5,467 bases of DNA from Desulfocapsa sp. (GTDB taxonomy: Bacteria; Desulfobacterota; Desulfobulbia; Desulfobulbales; Desulfocapsaceae). A program made the position numbers and the translations under genes. The stretch lies in the NCBI GenBank assembly GCA_029934815.1, contig JAOZLM010000176.1, positions 1-5,467 of the forward strand. Reading direction: 5' to 3'. Below the pieces are notes generated by a model. The model saw only the letters and a program-made list of their open reading frames with translations. It did not search any database and was not told where the DNA came from. Positions 1-5,467 of this stretch are shown one piece after another. Each line of letters begins with the position of its first letter. Positions within the stretch are counted from its first letter, which is position 1.

Positions 1-6
1 TATTAC

Positions 7-1836
7 TCAGAACCTGGGCAGGCTCACCGTGAAAGTTGTTCCTTCATCCAGAACAGACTCCACATACAAATCCCCTTTGTGCTGATCGACTATTATAAAG
101 TAAGAGACCGCAAGGCCAAGACCGGTGCCCTCTCCCACTTTTTTGGTTGTGAAAAATGGTTCAAAAATTCGTTTTTGGGTCTCTTCACTCATCCCACAAC
201 CAGAATCGATGAATTCAATATTGATAGTATCGTCATCCTGTAAAACATTAATAGTGATTTGTGGTTTGCTTCTATTTGCTTCATCACCTGTGTCTAAGGC
301 CTGGGCAGCATTTTTAATCAGATTTAAGAAAACCTGTTCAACTCCGGTCCTGCTGCAATATATTTCCACATCATGTCGATAATTCCGAATGACATTGTAG
401 TTTTTGAAATCGTACTTCCGTTTTAAATCGTAATCATTTCTGGCAAGCTCAATTACCCGATCAAGCATTTCTGCCAGCACACAGGATTCCATTGCAGAAT
501 CATTGTGTCTGGAGAATTGCAGCATATTTTGTACAATTTTTGCTGCCCGCTGACCTGATTCACGTATGCCTGTGAGCATGGTAAAAATTTGTCGCTCTTC
601 AAGATATTTGGTGAGTGAATCTATCTGAAATCCGCAAGCATTTGCAACTTCAACGTTTTTTTGAAATTCAGGGGACAGTCTTCTTTCAACATTCTGGGCA
701 GCCTGTAAAATACCACCCAGCGGGTTATTAATTTCATGTGCCATGCCGGCACCTAATCCACCGACAGACAACATTTTTTCGGTTTGAACCATTACTTCCT
801 GCAAACGAACCCTTGCTGTTATGTCATCAATTCGTATAACAGCGCCATCAGCGATTGAAGCACTCAAAGGATAAATAGTTACTTCAGCACTCTTCTTTTT
901 GCCAAATGAAGGACATTTTCGCTGACCAAGTGTAACTGTTTCCATATGTGTAATGGCTTTAGCAACATACTTATCAATGTCATGTCCCAATAACGGAAAT
1001 ATATCAGCGACCGGTTTTCCTTTAACACTTTTCTTCTTCAGCTTAGCAAGTGTTGCAGCAGATAAATTCATATTGCTGATACGCCCTTCCCGGTCCACAA
1101 CAATTAACACAGAAGGCATTGAATCGAGAACATTTTGCAGAAAATCTCTAGTCAGGCTAAGCTCATCAATTGTTTTCTCAATCTTTGTGGCCATACTGTT
1201 TACTGCGTTCACTGAAAGATTCAAATCGGCATGTTTAACAGCTTGAAGACGTGTAGAGTAATCTCCTTCTGCTATCTGAAATAATCCCTTATTGAAATGC
1301 GCCAGAGGCCGTATCAGAATAAATTCCATAATCGTGTGTATGCCTGCCATCAGAACAACAATCAACAGCAGCCCGACCAGAAGAATGGTGATTAGAGTTT
1401 GTCGGCGATGTTTTTCATGAAAATCACTGGAAAGCAGAATACGAACACGCCCCATATAAGAATCGTCTTTATTGACTCTGGCCGCTTTTAATAAACCGTG
1501 ATCCTTTTGCGCAATGGTATCAAAAACGATTTCCCCTTGTTCATCCTCTACGGAAATTGCAATAACATCGGGGATTCGTAAAAATATTTTACTGATATGC
1601 TGCACACTGTCATGATCAATATTATACAACGGGATTGAGAGTATGGATGAAAGTTCTCTGGCCAGGACATCTGCTCTTTTGTGCATCTCAACAGATGCAG
1701 AATTTTTAGCATAGACCATATAGCCGGCTGCTGTAACACCGGCAGTGACAAGTATCAGCAGGATAAGCCAGCTTTGCAGATCCCGCACAATATTTTTGTG
1801 AAAGAATAATGAATAGTATGTGGTTTTTTTTGGCAA
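7..1836 (-). CDS. Membrane sensor histidine kinase (HAMP-PAS-HisKA-HATPase_c)
   Basis: This is a two-component sensor kinase that should autophosphorylate on a histidine and pass the phosphate to an unidentified response regulator. Visible in order: a membrane helix at about residues 22-43; a periplasmic domain of about 100 residues (44-146), PDC/Cache-like by its 'IPDVIAISVEDEQGEIVFD' pattern; a second helix at about 148-172; HAMP at about 173-225; PAS at about 230-345; HisKA with the H-box GMAHEINNPL, His367 being the phospho-acceptor; and HATPase_c with N-box NLIKNA (505-510), DSGCGM (544-549), FEPFFTTK and GTGLGL (570-575). All catalytic motifs are intact and no receiver domain is attached. 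The stretch from His367 to the conserved NMLQFSR (437-443) is longer than in a standard HisKA. The start is TTG: no ATG lies upstream before the in-frame stop at 1912-1914, and the first internal ATG (Met40) would destroy helix 1. The Shine-Dalgarno is poor, so the exact start is uncertain. The signal sensed cannot be inferred. Confidence 0.93.
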   Translation of the reverse strand: MPKKTTYYSLFFHKNIVRDLQSWLILLILVTAGVTAAGYMVYAKNSASVEMHKRADVLARELSSILSIPLYNIDHDSVQHISKIFLRIPDVIAISVEDEQGEIVFDTIAQKDHGLLKAARVNKDDSYMGRVRILLSSDFHEKHRRQTLITILLVGLLLIVVLMAGIHTIMEFILIRPLAHFNKGLFQIAEGDYSTRLQAVKHADLNLSVNAVNSMATKIEKTIDELSLTRDFLQNVLDSMPSVLIVVDREGRISNMNLSAATLAKLKKKSVKGKPVADIFPLLGHDIDKYVAKAITHMETVTLGQRKCPSFGKKKSAEVTIYPLSASIADGAVIRIDDITARVRLQEVMVQTEKMLSVGGLGAGMAHEINNPLGGILQAAQNVERRLSPEFQKNVEVANACGFQIDSLTKYLEERQIFTMLTGIRESGQRAAKIVQNMLQFSRHNDSAMESCVLAEMLDRVIELARNDYDLKRKYDFKNYNVIRNYRHDVEIYCSRTGVEQVFLNLIKNAAQALDTGDEANRSKPQITINVLQDDDTINIEFIDSGCGMSEETQKRIFEPFFTTKKVGEGTGLGLAVSYFIIVDQHKGDLYVESVLDEGTTFTVSLPRF

Positions 1837-1891
1837 GGTTGACAGATCGCAGCTAATGGATAAGTTGGTAAATACTATGATTTTATGACAA

Positions 1892-1900
1892 ACTATAGCA
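1892..1900 (-). promoter_or_regulatory. Candidate extended -10 promoter for the histidine kinase
   Basis: On the minus strand this reads TGCTATAGT, an extended -10 (TGn) followed by TATAGT, which matches the sigma-70 TATAAT consensus at five of six bases. The -35 position 17 bases upstream (AGTGCA) is poor, as is often tolerated with an extended -10. Transcription would start near 1885 and leave a leader of about 50 bases before the TTG codon. This rests on motif matching alone. Confidence 0.33.
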
Positions 1901-1903
1901 CAA

Positions 1904-1920
1904 AGTGGATATCATGCACT
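1904..1920. promoter_or_regulatory. Imperfect dyad, possible operator
   Basis: AGTGGATATCATGCACT is an imperfect inverted repeat. The outer AGTG/CACT arms pair fully, and six of eight base pairs match across the 17-base element. It sits just upstream of the candidate kinase -10, where a regulator could act on either divergent gene. Short dyads like this also arise by chance in AT-rich DNA, so the call is weak. Confidence 0.2.
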
Positions 1921-2055
1921 GCTAAAACGGTAATTTGCCTGATGGATTCGAAGTTTTTCGTATATTATTACTTTCACCTTTGTTCCCCATGGAATATGGT
2001 ATTTTCCCTGAAACAGTGTTTAAAATTATGCTTATTTAACTGAGACAATACCATT

Positions 2056-2994
2056 ATGAGCTTTTCAGAAGAAAAACTTCTTATATTCGACGGCGCCTGC
2101 GGAACAACCCTACAAACAATGGATATTCCTTCAAATGTCTGGGATGGTAATGAAGGGTGTAATGAATACCTTAATCTTACGAGTCCTGAAACCATAATTG
2201 AGCTGCACCGGCGGTTTCTTGAAGCCGGAGCCATGGTTATAGAAACCAATACTTTTGGTGCATCTTCAGTGGTACTCTCAGAATATGGCCTTGAAGACAG
2301 GGTCAAAGAAATCAATCTTGCAGCCATTGCCAATGCTAAAAAAGCTGCTGATGAATTTAATAGCCCGGAATCACCTCGTTATATAATCGGTTCAATTGGA
2401 CCAACCACAAAATTACCTATCCTTGGACATATTTCTCCGGAAGATCTTGCGGCCACGGTAACCGAACAGATGGATGCCCTGCTCGACGGTGGAGTTGATG
2501 CCCTTATTGTTGAAACCTGCCAGGATCTGCTGCAGATAAAAACTGTCCTTATTGCCTGCTTTGAACTCCTTGAAAAACGTGGCATAGATTTACCGGTACT
2601 TGCCTCCGTCACTTTTGAACAGCAGGGAACCATGCTTGTGGGAACTGATATTGCTGCTGTTTGTGCAACTATCGCACCCTTTCCTGTTTTCTCACTTGGT
2701 CTTAACTGTGCCACAGGGCCTACTGATATGGAACCGCATATCGACTATTTATGTAAACACTGGGATCGCAGGGTTTCCTGCATTCCCAATCAGGGAATGC
2801 CCGAAGTTATCAATGGAAAGACCCACTATCCGTTAACACCTGAAGAATATGGCCAGCACATGCATAATTTTGTCACCAAAAAAGGGGTTTCCATTGTGGG
2901 CGGATGTTGCGGAACATCTCCTGAACACACCAGAGGACTGGTGCAGGCTTTACAAGGCGCAACTCCTGCTGAACGCTTAGAGGTGACAAAATGA
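2056..2994 (+). CDS. metH: Methionine synthase, homocysteine-binding subunit (split MetH, N-terminal part)
   Basis: This 312-residue protein is the homocysteine S-methyltransferase (Hcy-binding) domain of cobalamin-dependent methionine synthase, standing alone. It binds homocysteine as a zinc thiolate and accepts the methyl group from methylcobalamin to form methionine in the cytoplasm. Visible motifs are the N-terminal DGACGTTLQ (12-20), ETNTFGAS (63-70), GSIGPT (112-117), VETCQD (152-157), and the three zinc cysteines: Cys218 in GLNCATGP, and Cys284/Cys285 in GGCCGTSPEH. These correspond to Cys247, Cys310 and Cys311 of E. coli MetH. The length fits the single domain (about 350 residues in E. 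coli MetH). ATG 2056 is the furthest-upstream possible start because an in-frame TGA lies at 2041-2043; its ribosome binding site is weak. The stop overlaps the start of the next gene, which carries the other MetH domains, so the two are almost certainly co-translated partners. A generic homocysteine or betaine methyltransferase is less likely given that partner. Confidence 0.93.
   Translation: MSFSEEKLLIFDGACGTTLQTMDIPSNVWDGNEGCNEYLNLTSPETIIELHRRFLEAGAMVIETNTFGASSVVLSEYGLEDRVKEINLAAIANAKKAADEFNSPESPRYIIGSIGPTTKLPILGHISPEDLAATVTEQMDALLDGGVDALIVETCQDLLQIKTVLIACFELLEKRGIDLPVLASVTFEQQGTMLVGTDIAAVCATIAPFPVFSLGLNCATGPTDMEPHIDYLCKHWDRRVSCIPNQGMPEVINGKTHYPLTPEEYGQHMHNFVTKKGVSIVGGCCGTSPEHTRGLVQALQGATPAERLEVTK
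2979..2986 (+). promoter_or_regulatory. Strong Shine-Dalgarno of the second metH gene, inside the first
   Basis: AGAGGTGA contains GAGGTGA, a seven-base match to the complement of the 16S rRNA 3' end (UCACCUC). GAGG lies seven bases before the ATG at 2991, which is ideal spacing. The site lies within the last codons of the upstream gene. Together with the ATGA stop/start overlap it supports genuine independent initiation, or coupled re-initiation, of the downstream protein. By contrast, the upstream metH gene and the kinase have poor ribosome binding sites. Confidence 0.75.
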
Positions 2995-5390
2995 TCCAGG
3001 TAGCAAGCCTCTATCAGGCCGTTGACATAAAACAGATTCCAGCGCCCCTAATTATTGGAGAACGTTCCAACCCCACTGGTTCAAAAAAATTCAGAGAACT
3101 GCTTATCGCAGGGGATTTTGAAGGATGTTTGCAGGTTGGAATTGATCAGGAAGGTATTGGCGCACACGTTGTAGATTTAAATGCAGCCTGGGCAGGACGA
3201 GACGAAGAAGCAGACCTTGTACGCCTTGTGCAGATGTATGGTAAGACCTTAAAAGCGCCTCTTATGATCGATTCCACATCTCCAGTGGCCATTGCTAAAG
3301 CACTTGCTGCCTATCCTGGTCGCCCGATTGTAAACTCCATCAACCTGGAGGATGGTGGAGAAAATCTGGATACCATCTGCAAGCTTGTAAAAAAATATGG
3401 CTCCTGTGTTGTGGCACTTACCATCGACGAAGATGGTATGGCCATGGACAGTGACAAAAAATTTGAGATCGCAAGCCGAATATATAAACTGGTTACAGAA
3501 AAGTATAAAATCAGTGCAGACTCCCTTTTCTTTGATCCGCTCACGTTCACCGTAGGATCAGGTGATGAAAATCTGCTTGACGCAGCTGTACAAACCCTTG
3601 ATGCCATAAAACGTATAAAGGCAGAACTCCCGGGGTGCCATACCATCCTTGGTCTTTCCAATATCTCCTTTGGACTACCAGTTCCTGCCAGAAAAGTTTT
3701 AAATGCAGTTTTTCTCCATGAAGCAGTTGCTGCTGGCCTTGACGCAGTAATCATCGATCCCACCAACTGCATAAACCTTGATACAATTGATAAAGAGGCA
3801 ACCGCACTCGCAATCAATCTCTTATACAATAAGTCCGAAAGTGATACACAGCCACTGATGGACTACATTCAGTATTTTGACGAGCACGATTTAACTGAAG
3901 AAACAAAAGAAGAGGAAGAACTCACACCGGAACAGTTAATCCGTGAACGAATTATGCATGGCAATCAGCAGGATTTACCAGATATCCTGCGTATGCTGCT
4001 TGATCGCTATAGTGCTCTTGAGATTGTAAACCAGCACCTTGTTGCCTCCATGCGTGAAGTAGGAGTGCTTTTTGGAGCAGGCGACATGCTGCTCCCCTTT
4101 GTTTTACAGTCTGCAGAAGTAATGCGTAAATCTGTTGATTATCTTGAGCCTTACATGGATAAGAGTGATCGCAGTGATGCACCTACCATTTTGCTTGCCA
4201 CCGTACAGGGTGACGTACATGATATTGGTAAAAATCTGGTAAATATTATCCTTTCAAATAATGGCTACACCGTTATTGATATCGGAATCAAGGTAACGGC
4301 CGAAACCATTATTGAAACCGTTAAAAACAATCCGGATATTGATATTATCTGCCTCAGTGGTCTGCTTGTAAAATCCGCTATGATCATGCAGGAAAGCATG
4401 GCCAAATACAAAGAAGCAGGACTTGATATCCCCATTCTGTTAGGCGGAGCTGCTCTCACCAGAAAATTTGTTGCCAGCGACTGTGCTCCCAATTATGACG
4501 GAGCCGTAGTCTACTGCAGAGATGCATTTACCGGCTTAAAAGCTATTCAGGACTTTGAAAAAGGAGACTTACAGTCAACGACCTGGAAAGAGAAAGACCC
4601 GGAAGGAAACACGCCCACAAAGAAAAAGAAATCAGAAATCGAGATCCTGCAATCCATTCCACAAGCACCTTTTAGCGGAAAAAAAATCATTGAAGCAGCC
4701 CCGGGTGATTTTTTGGATCTTCTCAATCAGCAGATTCTCTTTCGCGGACGCTGGGGATATAAACGTGGAAAACGCAGTGATGCAGAATATCAGCAGTTAC
4801 TGGACGAGACAGTGCTCCCGGAATTTAATGCAATCCGTGACCGGGTACTATCCGAAAACCTGTTGAAGCCAAAAATTGTTTATGGCTGGTACCCATGCGA
4901 AAGAAAAAATGAAAATCTTGTGGTTGACAGTGACGGCAAGCAATACAACTTCCCCCTCCCAAGACAGAAAAAAGAACCAAATATCAGCCTGGTGGACTAC
5001 TTTCGTAATAATGAGCAGGGCTCAGACATAGTAGGATTTTTTGTGGTGACTTTAGGGGATGCACCGGGAGAAATCTGCAAAGAACTCTACGATGCAGATA
5101 AATACCACGAGTATCTGCTTTTCCACGGATTTTGTGTGGAGACAGCTGAGGCTCTTGCTCAATATACACACAATCGTATGCGTAGTGAGCTCGGTATCGA
5201 AACACGTGGCCAGCGATACAGCTTTGGCTATTCCGCCTGTCCGGATCTTGATTTACAGGAGCCTTTATTTTCACTTTTACAGGCGAAAGATATCGGAGTG
5301 GAGCTCAGTTCATCCATGGAGATGGTGCCGGAATTAAGTGTTTCTGCCATTGTATTGCATCATCCTCAGGCACACTATTTTTCCGTTTAA
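2991..5390 (+). CDS. metH: Methionine synthase, pterin/cobalamin/reactivation subunit (split MetH)
   Basis: This 799-residue protein carries every MetH module except the homocysteine domain. Residues about 15-285 form the pterin-binding TIM barrel that takes the methyl group from methyl-tetrahydrofolate (IIGERSNPTGSKKF 21-34, MIDSTSP 92-98, NSINLEDG 115-122, DPLTFTV 182-188, GLSNISFG 221-228). An acidic linker (about 299-312) leads to the helical cobalamin cap (about 313-393, ending in SAEVMRKSVDYLEP). The cobalamin-binding domain (about 397-523) has DVHDIG with axial ligand His410, LSGLL with Ser456, and GG 485-486, the usual base-off signature. A Lys-rich linker precedes the SAM-binding reactivation domain (about 557-799; GWYPCER 632-638, RYSFGYSACP 742-751, HPQAHYF 791-797), which remethylates oxidised cobalamin with flavodoxin or a similar donor in known MetH. 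The protein stops soon after the last motif and lacks the C-terminal tail of about 35 residues seen in E. coli. The ATG start overlaps the upstream stop by four bases. The split is at a domain boundary and all domains look intact. Confidence 0.93.
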   Translation: MIQVASLYQAVDIKQIPAPLIIGERSNPTGSKKFRELLIAGDFEGCLQVGIDQEGIGAHVVDLNAAWAGRDEEADLVRLVQMYGKTLKAPLMIDSTSPVAIAKALAAYPGRPIVNSINLEDGGENLDTICKLVKKYGSCVVALTIDEDGMAMDSDKKFEIASRIYKLVTEKYKISADSLFFDPLTFTVGSGDENLLDAAVQTLDAIKRIKAELPGCHTILGLSNISFGLPVPARKVLNAVFLHEAVAAGLDAVIIDPTNCINLDTIDKEATALAINLLYNKSESDTQPLMDYIQYFDEHDLTEETKEEEELTPEQLIRERIMHGNQQDLPDILRMLLDRYSALEIVNQHLVASMREVGVLFGAGDMLLPFVLQSAEVMRKSVDYLEPYMDKSDRSDAPTILLATVQGDVHDIGKNLVNIILSNNGYTVIDIGIKVTAETIIETVKNNPDIDIICLSGLLVKSAMIMQESMAKYKEAGLDIPILLGGAALTRKFVASDCAPNYDGAVVYCRDAFTGLKAIQDFEKGDLQSTTWKEKDPEGNTPTKKKKSEIEILQSIPQAPFSGKKIIEAAPGDFLDLLNQQILFRGRWGYKRGKRSDAEYQQLLDETVLPEFNAIRDRVLSENLLKPKIVYGWYPCERKNENLVVDSDGKQYNFPLPRQKKEPNISLVDYFRNNEQGSDIVGFFVVTLGDAPGEICKELYDADKYHEYLLFHGFCVETAEALAQYTHNRMRSELGIETRGQRYSFGYSACPDLDLQEPLFSLLQAKDIGVELSSSMEMVPELSVSAIVLHHPQAHYFSV

Positions 5391-5467
5391 TTAACAGATT
5401 TTTTCTGCAAACATGCATGCAAATGCGCTGCAAGACCAATGGCTCCGAGGAGAAGTAGAGCCATTGG
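5387..5467 (-). CDS. Possible C-terminal end of a convergent gene, cut by the window edge
   Basis: Read on the minus strand from the right edge, 26 codons stay open to a TAA at 5387-5389. The peptide runs MALLLLGAIGLAAH and ends HACLQKKSVN after a leading Pro. A hydrophobic helix followed by a short basic tail would suit the end of a membrane protein. Its stop would overlap the last metH codon and stop on the other strand, a tight convergent arrangement. The fragment is too short to identify, and an open frame of this length is common by chance. A plus-strand frame from ATG 5413 is also open to the edge. I give this low weight. Confidence 0.28.
   Translation of the reverse strand, partial: PMALLLLGAIGLAAHLHACLQKKSVN
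5436..5467. repeat. Perfect 10-bp inverted repeat, possible terminator stem
   Basis: CCAATGGCTC (5436-5445) and GAGCCATTGG (5458-5467) are perfect reverse complements separated by 12 bases, 46 bases after the metH stop. A stem-loop here could end the metH transcript. No T-run can be seen because the window ends at the last base of the stem. In the other direction the bases beyond the stem (TCTTGCAG on the minus strand) are not T-rich, so a minus-strand intrinsic terminator is unlikely. The 12-base loop is long for a typical intrinsic terminator. The repeat could also lie within coding sequence of a convergent gene. Confidence 0.5.

Larger units (their letters stand above)
1837..2055. promoter_or_regulatory. 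Divergent intergenic region between the kinase and metH operon
   Basis: This 219-bp AT-rich spacer separates two genes transcribed away from each other, so it should hold the promoters of both. The only promoter element I can call with some conviction is an extended -10 facing the kinase. For the metH side there are AT-rich stretches (TATATTATTA at 1961-1970, TATTTT at 2000-2005), but none has a well-spaced -35. I searched by eye for a cobalamin riboswitch (B12 box), a SAM riboswitch, and MetJ or MetR operators, all plausible ahead of a methionine synthase, and recognised none. The leader is also short for a full cobalamin riboswitch. Confidence 0.5.

Noticed and set aside
953..1246. A plus-strand open frame antisense to the kinase PAS/HAMP region
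   Set aside because: The kinase frame is well supported throughout. The antisense peptide is Ser/Phe/Leu-rich, as expected of a shadow frame.
1839..1867. A perfect TTGACA (1839-1844) on the plus strand, as a -35 for metH
   Set aside because: No acceptable -10 lies 16-18 bases downstream (best is TAAGTT), and the resulting leader would be about 185 bases. It also overlaps the kinase start region, so it is probably chance.
1949..1960. Small hairpin CGAA-GTTT-TTCG in the spacer
   Set aside because: A 4-bp stem is too short to support a call as a terminator or regulatory RNA.
1935..1968. TTGCCT followed by TATATT/TATTAT as a metH promoter
   Set aside because: The spacing is 20 or 22 bases, too long for a normal sigma-70 promoter, and there is no extended -10.
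1837..2055. Cobalamin or SAM riboswitch ahead of metH
   Set aside because: Either would be expected upstream of some methionine synthases, but I see no B12 box, no S-box stems and no terminator/anti-terminator pair. A covariance-model search would settle it.
3311..3829. A 172-codon minus-strand open frame inside the second metH gene
   Set aside because: It lies wholly antisense to a strongly supported coding region with intact MetH motifs, and its translation shows no recognisable domain.
5412..5419. CATGCATG palindrome after metH
   Set aside because: It is only 8 bases in a TGCA-rich stretch, with no second copy or context to suggest a binding or attachment site.

Overview
The window holds three complete genes and, at its right edge, a possible fragment of a fourth. 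An orphan-looking membrane sensor histidine kinase occupies the left third on the minus strand. A two-gene plus-strand operon, transcribed away from it, encodes a cobalamin-dependent methionine synthase (MetH) divided between two polypeptides. The DNA looks moderately AT-rich. The kinase resembles the PAS/HisKA kinases common in Desulfobacterota (former Deltaproteobacteria), and the MetH is of the DGACGT / RGRWG kind rather than the enterobacterial kind. I infer a Gram-negative anaerobe, perhaps a sulfate or sulfur metaboliser of the Desulfobulbales type. This assignment is tentative because the window has no rRNA or other phylogenetic marker.

Layout. (1) 7-1836, minus: a 609-residue kinase with a TTG start, two membrane segments around a periplasmic domain, then HAMP, PAS, HisKA (His367) and HATPase_c. 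No response regulator lies in the window. (2) 1837-2055: a 219-bp divergent spacer with a good extended -10 for the kinase and an imperfect dyad. I recognise no cobalamin, SAM or other riboswitch. (3) 2056-2994, plus: the zinc-dependent homocysteine-binding domain of MetH as a 312-residue protein. (4) 2991-5390, plus: a 799-residue protein with the remaining MetH modules, namely pterin (methyl-tetrahydrofolate) domain, cobalamin cap, cobalamin-binding domain with axial His410, and SAM-dependent reactivation domain. Its start overlaps the stop of the first gene as ATGA and is preceded by a strong Shine-Dalgarno. (5) 5391-5467: an end fragment with a perfect 10-bp inverted repeat. On the minus strand it is also open as a hydrophobic C-terminal tail that would converge on MetH.

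Together the two MetH polypeptides contain every module of a full-length methionine synthase (312 + 799 residues, against about 1,227 in Escherichia coli). They should jointly transfer the methyl group of methyl-tetrahydrofolate through cobalamin to homocysteine. The split falls exactly at the Hcy/pterin boundary and is the most notable feature here. Nothing in the sequence links the kinase functionally to methionine synthesis beyond the shared divergent spacer. I do not see a wholly novel system in this window.
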